DNA of 64,000 nucleotides from positions 170,462-234,461 of the forward strand of contig NZ_JAILYJ010000012.1 in NCBI RefSeq assembly GCF_019793465.1, given 5' to 3'. Origin of the DNA: Rhizobium croatiense (GTDB lineage Bacteria > Pseudomonadota > Alphaproteobacteria > Rhizobiales > Rhizobiaceae). The translations under genes and the position numbers were made by a program. The notes under the pieces were generated by a model. It worked only from the letters and a program-made list of their open reading frames with translations, was not told the DNA's origin and searched no databases. Below, piece by piece: positions 43,009-51,379 of this stretch; within the stretch, counting starts at the first letter, position 1; every line of letters starts with the position of its first letter.

Positions 43009-43866
43009 CTAACTTCCCATCCGGTTGAGCCGGCTGCGCGGATCATTGTATTCGTTCATCGACATCGACAGCAGGAAGAGCGCCAGGAAGAGAATGACGA
43101 TGACGGCAACGGGGGCGGCCACCCACCACCATATGCCCGAGATCAGCGCCGAATGCGCGTTGGCCCAGTAGATCATCATGCCCATGGTCGGCGTCTCGAT
43201 GTCGGTGAACCCCAGCACCGAGAGCGTGATCTCCATGCCGATAGACCAGATCATGTTGTTCATCGTCGTGGCGAAGACGATCGGCAGCACATAGGGCAGG
43301 TGCTCCTCGATGAGGATCTTGCGCATGGTCATGCCGGAATAAACGCTCTGGGTGGTAAAGGGCCTGGTCTTCAGGCCGATCGCTACCGAACGGATGAGGC
43401 GGGCGTCATAGGACCAGCCGAGCATGGCCATGATGACGATCAGCGCCGTCCAGGTCATGCTGTCCTTCAGCACGAAGTAGAAAAGGATCAGCAGCGGAAA
43501 TTGCGGGATGACCATGACGCTGTCGTTGATCGCCATCAGCAGCCGGTCGACCGCGCCGCCGGCATAACCGGCGACGAGGCCGACGACCAGCGAGATAATG
43601 CGCGAGAGAATGGCGACGCCGATGCCGAAATAGAGCGTGTTGCGGAGAGCCGTCGTCAGCTGCCAGAAAACGTCCTGGCCGCGCGAGGTCGTGCCCAGCC
43701 AGTATTCGCCGTCCGGCGGCATGTCGGGCGGCAGGAGGTAGATGTCCGTCGCGCCATAGGGCGAGAAATAGGACAGGATGACCAGCCCGACGATGACCGC
43801 AAAGAGCAGCAGGCCGCAGAGGAATTCCATATTGTGGCGTGAGAGGTCGCGGATGATCGTAAACAT
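43009..43866 (-). CDS. oligopeptide/oligosaccharide-type ABC transporter permease (DppC-like)
   Basis: The 285-residue protein has a membrane N-terminus ('GLLLFAVIVGLVILSYFSPY'), the periplasmic entry motif 'LGTTSRGQDVFWQLTTALRN' typical of DppC/OppC, six helices and an EAA-like loop 'IEEHLPYVLPIVFATTMNNM'. Only three bases separate it from the preceding permease gene. Confidence 0.92.
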   Translation of the reverse strand: MFTIIRDLSRHNMEFLCGLLLFAVIVGLVILSYFSPYGATDIYLLPPDMPPDGEYWLGTTSRGQDVFWQLTTALRNTLYFGIGVAILSRIISLVVGLVAGYAGGAVDRLLMAINDSVMVIPQFPLLILFYFVLKDSMTWTALIVIMAMLGWSYDARLIRSVAIGLKTRPFTTQSVYSGMTMRKILIEEHLPYVLPIVFATTMNNMIWSIGMEITLSVLGFTDIETPTMGMMIYWANAHSALISGIWWWVAAPVAVIVILFLALFLLSMSMNEYNDPRSRLNRMGS

Positions 43867-43869
43867 GCT

Positions 43870-44874
43870 CTATTCCACCTTGATGCGCGGATCGATCAGC
43901 GGGCTCAGAATGTCGATGATGAAGACGGCGGCCGCAACGCCGACGATCGACAGGGCGCTGAGGCCGAGCACCAGGCTGTAGTCGCCGGCATGCACGGCCG
44001 AGATCAGCAGGTTGCCGATGCCGGGATAACCGAAGACGATTTCGGTGATGACAGTGCCGTTGAAGATCGCGCCGAGCGACATGGCAAGCCCGGTGAACTG
44101 CGGCACCATGGCGTTGCGGGCGATATAGGAGCGGAGAATCTTGTTCTTCGGCACTCCGCCGAGCTCGGCGAAGGTGACGTAATCATCGGTGATGATGTTG
44201 GAGACAAGCGCCCGCATGCCGATCAGCCAGCTGCCGGCTCCGACAAGGATCAGCGACAGGGCGGGCAGGATGGAATGTTCGAGGATGTCGAGGACCAGCG
44301 CGAAGGAGAGGTCCAGATTGGCGTTCATCTCGTAGCCGCCGGTGATCGGCAGCACCGGCCAGAGATAGCCGAAGATGATGAGAAGCACGAAGGCAAGGAT
44401 ATAATAGGGAATGGGAAGCAGCGCGATGAAGATGAGGCTGACGCCCTTCAGCACCATGTTCTTCCTGTAATAGCCGGCGAGCGCGCCGATCGCATTGCCG
44501 AGCACGAAGGTGATCAGCGTCGAGACCGTCATCAGCCCGATCGTCCAGGGCAGCGAGCGCAGGATGATTGTCGAAACGGGCGTGGGGAAGGCCGAGAGCG
44601 AGGGGCCGAGATCGCCTGTCGCAAGCCGCAGCCAGAATTTCAGATATTGCTGCCAGATCGTGCCTTCCATGCCGTAAAGCTCGCGAAGCGACTGGCGCAT
44701 CAGCTCGATCGCGTTCGGGTCGGACTGACCCATCTGCGTGATGGCGCCTATGCTTTCTTCGACCGGATCGATCGGGGTCAGGTGGGTGACGAAGAAGGTG
44801 ATCGTCACGCCGAGAAAGACGACGAGCAGAAACTGGCCGAACCGCTTCAGCACAAAGAGCAGATAGGACGTCAT
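43870..44874 (-). CDS. oligopeptide/oligosaccharide-type ABC transporter permease (DppB-like)
   Basis: The 334-residue protein starts 'YLLFVLKRFGQFLLVVFLGV', then 'TITFFVTHLTPIDPVEESIG', the DppB/OppB pattern, and has six helices with an EAA-like loop 'FAELGGVPKNKILRSYIARN' and final 'EIVFGYPGIGNLLISAVHAG'. It lies 116 bases after the binding-protein gene. Confidence 0.92.
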   Translation of the reverse strand: MTSYLLFVLKRFGQFLLVVFLGVTITFFVTHLTPIDPVEESIGAITQMGQSDPNAIELMRQSLRELYGMEGTIWQQYLKFWLRLATGDLGPSLSAFPTPVSTIILRSLPWTIGLMTVSTLITFVLGNAIGALAGYYRKNMVLKGVSLIFIALLPIPYYILAFVLLIIFGYLWPVLPITGGYEMNANLDLSFALVLDILEHSILPALSLILVGAGSWLIGMRALVSNIITDDYVTFAELGGVPKNKILRSYIARNAMVPQFTGLAMSLGAIFNGTVITEIVFGYPGIGNLLISAVHAGDYSLVLGLSALSIVGVAAAVFIIDILSPLIDPRIKVE

Positions 44875-44990
44875 AAGGCGGAGGTTCCTCTCTAATTCCT
44901 TTCTGGAAAGGATCGACGAGCATGGCAGCGGGGCTCATGCCCGTCGATGAGGGGGCCGGCGCGATGGCTCACGCGCCGGCGTTGGGAGGG

Positions 44991-46895
44991 TTATTGCGGT
45001 TGAGCCGGCTTCAGCTTGACCATCATCAGCCTCGAATTCGCCCAGTTCGGCACGGGATCCGTATAGGGGTCCTTGATCGTCGGATAACCGGTCCAATAGG
45101 TCGTATCCATCGAGGTGAAGACGTTATAGGACATCAGCGGTATCGTCGGCATTTCACGGGCGACCAGCTTCAGATAATCCTTGCCGAGCTCCATGCCCTT
45201 CGGATCGTCGGGACCGATGGCTCGGATGCTCTCGATGATCTTGTCGAGCTCCGGATTGGACCAGCGCTGCCAGTTGCGCGGCGGCTGGTTTTCACCCTTC
45301 TTCGCCACGAACTGCGAGTGCCAGCTTTCGAGGAAGAAGGACAGGTCGGGATCGCCGCCCCAGGTCTCGACGCTCCAGGCGATCGCCACATCGAAATCGC
45401 CGGGCTGCAGCGCCGTCTGCCAAAGTTTCGCGACCGGCACGGCTTTGGCGTCGATGCCGAATGTGGCCCATTGCTGGGCGATCAGGGTTCCGGCCCGGGT
45501 GAAGACGGAGCGGGTATCGCCTTCGACAGACATACGGATCCGGAACGGCTGACCGTCAGGCGTCATCCACTTGCCGCCGGTTTTCTTGAATCCGGCCTTT
45601 TCAAGAAGCTCGGTCGCTGCCTGCGGATCCGGTTTCCACCAGCCATAGCCAAAGGCGTTGCTGATCGCCTGCGGGTCGCTCGGGATCTGATCCTTGAACT
45701 TCGGCTGCTTGCGCAGGATATCGGCAATCTGTTGTCCGATGGTCGGATCATAAGGCTTGATCTTGCGCTTGCCGGTATCGATTTCGAAATCCTTCAGCCA
45801 ATCCTGCATCGGCGCCTGATAGTCCTTCATCGTTGCCGCCGTCGGCGGCACGCCGAGCGCGGAAAGCGTCGCCGCCCCACGGTAGCTCGCCATGTCGACG
45901 GCCTTGATGTCGATCAACAGGGCAAGCGCCCAGCGCACATCGGCCTTGTCGAAGGGCGGATTCTGGGTGTTGAAGATGACGGCCGGCAGCGTCGGATCCG
46001 GATGGGCGAAGGGGAAGCCCGGGAACCAGGTTTCGATTGTCTTCGACTTCTCCTTGAGGGTGAACATGCCCTCCGGCGTATTGTCGTGAATGATATCGAG
46101 ATTGTGCTCAAGCTGAGCGATGGTGCGTTTATCCGGCGGGCCGGGATCGACATAGGTCACGTATTTCGGGCCCGGCTCGCCGAAGCGGGCAAGCGAGGTC
46201 CGTTGCCAGTCCTCACGCTTCTCCCAGGTATACCATTGGCCCTGGGGATCATAGCCCTTGAGCTTGTAGGCGCCGAGCGAGACCGGATTAGCGAAATCAT
46301 AGCGGAGCGGATCCTCCACCTTTTCGAAGACATGCTTGGGCATGATCCAGGCGCCGTTCCAGCGCACCGTGAAGATCGAATGGAAACGCGAATTCGGCTT
46401 CTTCAGCTTGAACACGACGGTCTGGGGATCGGTCGCCTCGACGCTTGCCACCTGCACCGTGAAGGCCGCGCTCCAGACCATGCCGGGGTGGTCCATCTGC
46501 GTCTTGACGGTATAGACCACGTCGTCTGCCGTGAATTCGACGCCGTCGCTCCAGAAGAGCCCCTTGCGCAGTTTCACGGTCATTTCGGTGAAGTCGGCAT
46601 TATATTGCGGCTTGTCGGCGGCGAGCGAATTGTCCCAGCTCGCGCCGCCAAGCCCTTGTTCCGGGTCGATATACCAGAGCGTATCCATGGTCAGCTGCTG
46701 CAGGCCTGTGGAAACACCGCCGCCGCCATTGACCCAGATGTTGAACCAGCCGGGATTCTTGATCGTCCCTTCCGGATTTTCGACGATGAGCGTCTCCTTG
46801 CGCGGCAAGGAGGTGTATTCCTGGGCTCCGGCCACTGCGGTCAGGCCGAACGTGGCCAGCACGAAGCCGAATGCAAACCTCTTCCACTTTTGCAT
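44991..46895 (-). CDS. family 5 solute-binding protein, probable arabino-oligosaccharide binder
   Basis: The 634-residue protein has a signal peptide ('FAFGFVLATFGLTAVAGAQE') and the family 5 pattern: 'WSDGVEFTADDVVYTVKTQM' in the first third, 'DNTPEGMFTLKEKSKTIETW', and 'FDVAIAWSVETWGGDPDLSF' near the end. Binding proteins of this family take peptides, but in rhizobia and plant-associated bacteria long members often import oligosaccharides. The arabinofuranosidase gene 181 bases upstream in the same direction suggests arabinose-containing oligosaccharides here. GGGAGGAG lies upstream of the ATG. Confidence 0.87.
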   Translation of the reverse strand: MQKWKRFAFGFVLATFGLTAVAGAQEYTSLPRKETLIVENPEGTIKNPGWFNIWVNGGGGVSTGLQQLTMDTLWYIDPEQGLGGASWDNSLAADKPQYNADFTEMTVKLRKGLFWSDGVEFTADDVVYTVKTQMDHPGMVWSAAFTVQVASVEATDPQTVVFKLKKPNSRFHSIFTVRWNGAWIMPKHVFEKVEDPLRYDFANPVSLGAYKLKGYDPQGQWYTWEKREDWQRTSLARFGEPGPKYVTYVDPGPPDKRTIAQLEHNLDIIHDNTPEGMFTLKEKSKTIETWFPGFPFAHPDPTLPAVIFNTQNPPFDKADVRWALALLIDIKAVDMASYRGAATLSALGVPPTAATMKDYQAPMQDWLKDFEIDTGKRKIKPYDPTIGQQIADILRKQPKFKDQIPSDPQAISNAFGYGWWKPDPQAATELLEKAGFKKTGGKWMTPDGQPFRIRMSVEGDTRSVFTRAGTLIAQQWATFGIDAKAVPVAKLWQTALQPGDFDVAIAWSVETWGGDPDLSFFLESWHSQFVAKKGENQPPRNWQRWSNPELDKIIESIRAIGPDDPKGMELGKDYLKLVAREMPTIPLMSYNVFTSMDTTYWTGYPTIKDPYTDPVPNWANSRLMMVKLKPAQPQ

Positions 46896-47075
46896 GAACT
46901 CCTCCCTTGAAAGCGATCATGCCGCGGCCGCTGGGCACGCATGGGCATGTCGCGGTTGTCGGTTCGCAGAAGCCTCGGAACTTCCATGTCTTCGGCGAAC
47001 CATCCCTCCGGCTCGTCTGCCTCCTCGCAGTCGAGCCGAATTCTCAGCCGGGCCGATTGGCCTGCCCGGCGACTG

Positions 47076-48584
47076 TCACACCGACAGCCGGATGACGTTA
47101 TAGGACAGCGGTTTCAGCGCCGCCCGCACCCGTCCGTCTTCAACCCTTGCGCTCTCGACCTTGGCGGGCACGACCGTTTCCGGCCGCCGCGCCGTATTGA
47201 CGGCTTCGAGATCGCCATGGCTCATTTCCACCTGCTCGATCAGCCGGGCGCCGCCAAAGCCTTCCAGCCGCACGTCGAGATCGAGCACTGTGTCCGGATG
47301 GCGGTTGACGGCAAAGAAGGTCAGGCTCCTGCCATCCTCGGAATGGACGGCCGAGACGTCGAGATAGGGAACCTCGTTCTCCTCGTCGCTGTCATAGGTC
47401 GGGCCATCGACGACCAGCTGCAGCGCCGAGCCGCGGCCATAGCGGGAGGCGTAGTAGAAGGGGTAATAGATCGTCTGGCGCCAGGCAGCCCCGCCGTCCT
47501 CAGTCATGATAGGGGCGATGACGTTGACGAGCTGGGCGATGCAGGCGATACGCACCCGGTCGGAGCGGCGGATGAAGGTGTTCAGAATGCCACCGACCTG
47601 CAGCACGTCCTCGAAATTATAGACGTCTTCGAGCAGATGCGGCGCATTCGGCCACTCGTCACGCGCCAGGATCTCCTTGTCCTGCTGGTTGGAATGATAC
47701 CAGACGTTCCATTCATCGAAGGAAATGCCGATCGTCTTCTTCGAGCGCTTTTTCGCCTTGATGTAGTCGATCACGCCGCCGATCGTGGTGATGTAGCGAT
47801 CGAGCTTGGTCGCGCGGGCGAGATAGTTCAGCGTGTTCTTCTCGCGGTTGGCGAAATACATATGCAGCGAGATATAGTCGGCGCTGTCGTAGCACTGCTC
47901 AAGGACTTGGGCCTCCCAATCGGGATAGGTTTTCATATCGGAATTGGACGAGCCGCAGACCACGAGTTCGAGCGACTTGTCGAAGCCGCGCATCGCCTTG
48001 GCCGTCTCGTCCGCCAGCCGGCCATATTCATAGGCCGATTTGTGACCGACCTGCCAAGGGCCGTCCATCTCGTTGCCGAGGCACCACAATTTGACATCGT
48101 GCGGATTGGACCAGCCGTGCTTGCGGCGCAGATCCGACCAGTAGGTGCCGCCGGGATGATTGCAATATTCGAGGAAATTGCGGGCGGCATCGAGGCCGCG
48201 GGAGCCGAGGTTGACGGCAAGCATCGGTTTGGTGTTCGCCTTCTTGCACCAGTCGACGAATTCGTTGACGCCGATCTGATTGGCTTCGCGGGTGCGCCAG
48301 GCAAGGTCGAGACGAACAGGGCGCTCCGAACGCGGGCCGACGCCGTCTTCCCAATTATAGGCCGAGACGAAGTTGCCGCCGGGATAACGGCAGTAGGGCG
48401 TGTCGAGATCACGGACGAGATCGAGAACATCGCGGCGAAAGCCGTCTTCATCGGCTGTCGGATGTCCGGGCTCGTAGATGCCCCCGTAGATCGCTCTGCC
48501 GAGATGCTCGAGGAATGAACTGTAGAGCCTGGCGTCAATGGTCGCGATGCGGAAATCGCGGTGGGCAACGACATTCGTCTTCAA
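47076..48584 (-). CDS. abfA: alpha-L-arabinofuranosidase, GH51
   Basis: The 502-residue protein follows GH51: 'DARLYSSFLEHLGRAIYGGI' near the start, 'YCRYPGGNFVSAYNWEDGVG', the acid/base Glu172 in 'WCLGNEMDGPWQVG', and the nucleophile Glu291 in 'ISFDEWNVWYHS'. There is no signal peptide, so it works in the cytoplasm on imported arabino-oligosaccharides, releasing L-arabinose from non-reducing ends. It is the first gene of the operon with the ABC importer. AGGAT lies upstream of the start. The regulator gene lies 210 bases further upstream in the same direction. Confidence 0.93.
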   Translation of the reverse strand: MKTNVVAHRDFRIATIDARLYSSFLEHLGRAIYGGIYEPGHPTADEDGFRRDVLDLVRDLDTPYCRYPGGNFVSAYNWEDGVGPRSERPVRLDLAWRTREANQIGVNEFVDWCKKANTKPMLAVNLGSRGLDAARNFLEYCNHPGGTYWSDLRRKHGWSNPHDVKLWCLGNEMDGPWQVGHKSAYEYGRLADETAKAMRGFDKSLELVVCGSSNSDMKTYPDWEAQVLEQCYDSADYISLHMYFANREKNTLNYLARATKLDRYITTIGGVIDYIKAKKRSKKTIGISFDEWNVWYHSNQQDKEILARDEWPNAPHLLEDVYNFEDVLQVGGILNTFIRRSDRVRIACIAQLVNVIAPIMTEDGGAAWRQTIYYPFYYASRYGRGSALQLVVDGPTYDSDEENEVPYLDVSAVHSEDGRSLTFFAVNRHPDTVLDLDVRLEGFGGARLIEQVEMSHGDLEAVNTARRPETVVPAKVESARVEDGRVRAALKPLSYNVIRLSV

Positions 48585-48794
48585 CGGATCCTCCCGTTTA
48601 TGTATCAGGAATTTTGTTTTCTTGCCTGTAACTTGATATCAGGAATGTCGTTCTGTCAACCGAGTTGAATCTTTTGTCATACTAATTCATTTTTCGGCAA
48701 AAACAGCGTAATTACAAAATGTTATCGTATTTCATCAACCACGAAATCGCAAAGTAGCCAACGTTTTTAAATCAAAATTTCCGATATTGATTGA
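48585..48794. promoter_or_regulatory. abfA control region with repeated TATCAGGAAT elements
   Basis: The word TATCAGGAAT occurs at 48603-48612 and again at 48637-48646, 34 bases apart, and a relative TATCGGAAAT lies before the regulator gene at 49751-49760. The region is AT-rich, unlike its neighbours. These are plausible binding sites for the regulator encoded at 48795-49721. Confidence 0.45.
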
Positions 48795-49721
48795 TTACAC
48801 ATGGAGCCGCATGATGATGTCGCGGCCGTGATTTCCGAAGCCGCGGCCGAAAATGTTGACGCCGCCGGTATGGCCGGCATTCTCGGCGATGCCGACGCGC
48901 AGCCGGATCGAGGAATGCTGGCCGAGCGCCAGATCGCCGAGCGTGACATTCGATGCGGCGACACCGTCGATGAAGGTGCCGCGCGTCGATATGCGCCAGG
49001 TCTTCATCATCCCATATTGCGAGCCTTCCAGCTTCCACCAGGCGGGCGTGAAGGCGCCGCGCTTGTCGCCGTAATCGCCGGGCGAGGTCCAGGTGCCGAT
49101 CGCCATGCCGTTGACCCAGAGAGTGATATCCGAGGGCCAGTCCGGATTGGTGCCAGGCACTTCCGAGGATAATTCCAAGGAGAACTCGATGGCACGGATA
49201 TCCTTGTTCAACACCTTGGCATTGTTGGGGAATTTATACTCGACATAGCCCCGGCCGAACCAGACGAGCCCGGCCTGCATCCGCTGTGGGTCAAGGAAAT
49301 AGTCGGGCACGTCGAGGGGGCCTATGACGCTCTCGGTGGAACAAAGGCCGCATGGCGCATGGACGTCGCAACTGGTATACAAGCCGACCGGCATCTCGAC
49401 TTCGATAATATTGTTTGCCCGTTGCGCCGCGCTTTCCTCGAAGCTGATCAGGATCTCGCTGTAGATCGCCGAGCAGATCTTCTGGTTCCCCTTCCGCGCT
49501 TTTGCCAATTGCGAGTCGACAAGCCGTGCGTCTTCCAAAATCTGAATCCCGGTGGCGACCGTAGATTGGGGGAGGGACAAAGCGCGCGCGATATCGTTGA
49601 TATTCATCGGCCCCTTGGCGCAGAGCAGCTTGAGAATCTCGATCCGCGCCGGGGCAGAAAGTGCGCGGATCGCCTCACTGTTCTCGCCGGCGGCAATCGT
49701 CAAAAACGAACGTTCCATCAT
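48795..49721 (-). CDS. ArsR-like HTH regulator with C-terminal beta domain, 308 aa
   Basis: Residues 10-75 form a winged helix ('RALSAPARIEILKLLCAKGP', 'MNINDIARALSLPQSTVATG', 'IQILEDARLVDSQLAK'). Next comes a cysteine cluster 'SCDVHAPCGLCST' (C-x5-C-x2-C), perhaps a metal site. The remaining 170 residues look like a beta-sandwich ('AIEFSLELSSEVPGTNPDWP', 'DITLWVNGMAIGTWTSPGDY', 'WRISTRGTFIDGVAASNVTL') reminiscent of a carbohydrate-binding module. A DNA-binding protein with a built-in sugar-sensing domain upstream of an arabinofuranosidase gene is most likely its regulator. ATGs at 49721 and 49718 are equally possible. Confidence 0.82.
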   Translation of the reverse strand: MMERSFLTIAAGENSEAIRALSAPARIEILKLLCAKGPMNINDIARALSLPQSTVATGIQILEDARLVDSQLAKARKGNQKICSAIYSEILISFEESAAQRANNIIEVEMPVGLYTSCDVHAPCGLCSTESVIGPLDVPDYFLDPQRMQAGLVWFGRGYVEYKFPNNAKVLNKDIRAIEFSLELSSEVPGTNPDWPSDITLWVNGMAIGTWTSPGDYGDKRGAFTPAWWKLEGSQYGMMKTWRISTRGTFIDGVAASNVTLGDLALGQHSSIRLRVGIAENAGHTGGVNIFGRGFGNHGRDIIMRLHV

Positions 49722-49846
49722 TCCCCCAATGATTCCGATGAAATGATGTATATCGGAAATTATGATACATCAAGTGGGAACGGCGGCGCCGACAGTGATT
49801 ACCCGTGTAGGTCTGCAACTCTACGCGCGGAGGGTTAGCGGTTTTC

Positions 49847-49966
49847 TCACGGATTAATGATTTGCAAGCCAATTCCCTCGAAATCGGACAGGTTGCGCGT
49901 TGCTAGTGAAGCACTGCGGTGCGGGTGTGAGCACTCCGAAATGACGTTGGTATCGAGAATGGTCAC
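49847..49966 (-). pseudogene. vapC-type PIN toxin gene with large internal deletion
   Basis: The GTG at 49966 overlaps the antitoxin stop, as in intact FitAB/VapBC pairs. The frame encodes only 39 residues: 'MTILDTNVISE', the conserved PIN N-terminus with the first catalytic Asp, joined directly to 'LATRNLSDFEGIGLQIINP', the conserved PIN C-terminus. Intact proteins of this type are about 140 residues, so some 90-100 residues, with the middle acidic residues, have been lost without a frameshift. The product should be inactive as a nuclease. Confidence 0.75.
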
Positions 49967-50211
49967 GCGTCAAAGTCCGGCGCGTCCCGGATCGGCTGCC
50001 GGGGCGGAATTTCGAGCTCAATTCCGCCGACCGATTGCAGGCGGGCGCGGATAGTATCGGCGAGATTGCGTGCCACCGGCTCGGTGGTCGCAAGTGCCGT
50101 ACGCAGAATATCGCGTGCTTCGCCTTCCATTGAACGGCCATGCGTCGCGGCGCGGACGCGCAGCCGCTGCTTCAATCCCTCATCGAGATTGCGGATCGTC
50201 ATGCTGGCCAT
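49963..50211 (-). CDS. FitA/VapB-type antitoxin, 82 aa
   Basis: The protein has an N-terminal ribbon-helix-helix ('ASMTIRNLDEGLKQRLRVRA', 'ATHGRSMEGEARDILRTAL') and a C-terminal toxin-wrapping tail ('IELEIPPRQPIRDAPDF'). This is the FitA/StbC pattern. The ATG at 50211 starts just before the first strand; longer in-frame ATGs at 50259 and 50232 exist. The toxin gene that follows is internally deleted, so the antitoxin is now without its own partner, though it may bind related toxins elsewhere. Confidence 0.85.
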   Translation of the reverse strand: MASMTIRNLDEGLKQRLRVRAATHGRSMEGEARDILRTALATTEPVARNLADTIRARLQSVGGIELEIPPRQPIRDAPDFDA

Positions 50212-50360
50212 GCCTCCATTCATCAATGACAGCATATAAATCAGTGATTGCAGGTTCAACGGCCAGCGGATGCGTTTCCGTTCTCAGGCGGTCAGCCCCG
50301 CAGAAAGGGCAGGGCGCGGGTCAATGCCCTCCGACCGGGGCCGCGTCCTCGCTTGCACCG

Positions 50361-51119
50361 TCACCGGTGCAAGAGCGGCCGCAATGCGGCCTGTGTTTCC
50401 TTCAGCAGCTTGAGATAGCGGTCCTTCATCTCCGCCGCCGGGACGAGGGCGGCCGGCGCGCCGATATTGATTGCCGCGACCGTTTCGCCGCGGTCGTTCT
50501 CCACAGGAACGGCGATCGAGCAGAGGCCGATCTCCAGCTCCTGATCGATGACGGCATAGCCGTCCGCGCGCACGCGCCGGAATTCGGCAATGAGTTCCTC
50601 AGGATCGGTCTTGGTATTCGCAGTATTTTGCCTCAGCTCGCTGCGGGCAAGGATGGCGCGGGCCTCGCTTTCGGGAAGGGCTGCGAGCAGCACGCGACCC
50701 ATCGAGGCGCAATAGGCCGGCAGGCGGCTGCCCGGGGTGAGATTGATCGACATGACCCGGCGCTGCGAGGCCCGGGCGACATAGACGATTTCGATGCCGT
50801 CGAGCACGGAGGCCGAAGCGCTCTGGCCGGCGCGTTCCGAGAGATGATCGAGGTGCGGCTGCAAGAGCGCCGGCAGCGGCGTCGCTGAGAGATAGGCATG
50901 GCCGAGCCGCAGGATCTTCGGCGTCAGTGTGAAGAACTTGCCGTCATAATCGGCATAGCCGAGTTCGGCGAGCGTCAGCAGCGAGCGGCGCACGGTGGCG
51001 CGGTCGAGCGCCGTCAGCTTCGAGGCCTCGGCGATCGAAAGCCGCTGCCGCGTCTCGCCGAAGGCTTCGATGACTTTCAGACCGCGGGCAAAGCCGCTGA
51101 CGAAATCCGTTTCGCGCAT
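50361..51119 (-). CDS. pcaR: IclR-family regulator of the beta-ketoadipate pathway
   Basis: The 252-residue protein has an N-terminal winged helix ('FARGLKVIEAFGETRQRLSI', 'AEASKLTALDRATVRRSLLT') and an IclR effector domain ('RVMSINLTPGSRLPAYCASM', 'GRVLLAALPESEARAIL', 'IDQELEIGLCSIAVPV'). Those segments are characteristic of the PcaR/PcaU/PobR subgroup. It is divergent from pcaI with a 260-base control region between. Beta-ketoadipate is the effector of PcaR homologues. It probably activates pcaIJF from the site at 51253-51267. Confidence 0.88.
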   Translation of the reverse strand: MRETDFVSGFARGLKVIEAFGETRQRLSIAEASKLTALDRATVRRSLLTLAELGYADYDGKFFTLTPKILRLGHAYLSATPLPALLQPHLDHLSERAGQSASASVLDGIEIVYVARASQRRVMSINLTPGSRLPAYCASMGRVLLAALPESEARAILARSELRQNTANTKTDPEELIAEFRRVRADGYAVIDQELEIGLCSIAVPVENDRGETVAAINIGAPAALVPAAEMKDRYLKLLKETQAALRPLLHR

Positions 51120-51200
51120 GTGGGGGCTCCTGTGGTTGGGGCTTGGCTAAGTAAATTTGTATCGCTCCGCCCTTCGCTTGCGCTTCGGGCATTCGTCGCT

Positions 51201-51225
51201 GCAATCGATTCACTGGATCGATTGC
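51201..51225. repeat. short palindrome of a rhizobial intergenic type
   Basis: GCAATCGAT and ATCGATTGC arms flank a seven-base loop. The flanking sequence (about 51170-51240) looks like a dispersed rhizobial intergenic repeat that I recall from other Rhizobium genomes. It lies in the pcaR-pcaI gap. Confidence 0.45.
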
Positions 51226-51252
51226 TCGGGCAACGCCTGACCGCCCCTCATT

Positions 51253-51267
51253 GTGCGATATATGAAC
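51253..51267. promoter_or_regulatory. probable PcaR-type operator
   Basis: On the minus strand this reads GTTCATATATCGCAC. It agrees at most positions with GTTCGATAATCGCAC, the IclR-type PcaR site known from Pseudomonas putida. A CGCACAA half-element in the opposite sense follows at 51281-51287. The location, between pcaR and pcaI, fits. Confidence 0.55.
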
Positions 51268-51379
51268 AAATGTCAAATAACGCACAAAATATCTTGCGGT
51301 ATGCCCCTGCCGCGCTTTATCTCTGAACAGGAGACGGGATGGCGAGCTGCCCACCCGATCGAGCCAAGGAGAATCCGGC

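Noticed and set aside
44922..46910. 662-residue plus-strand open frame
   Set aside because: It is antisense to the family 5 binding protein, has no start signal and shows low-complexity shadow composition.
46941..48518. 525-residue plus-strand open frame
   Set aside because: It is antisense to the GH51 arabinofuranosidase, whose catalytic motifs are clear.
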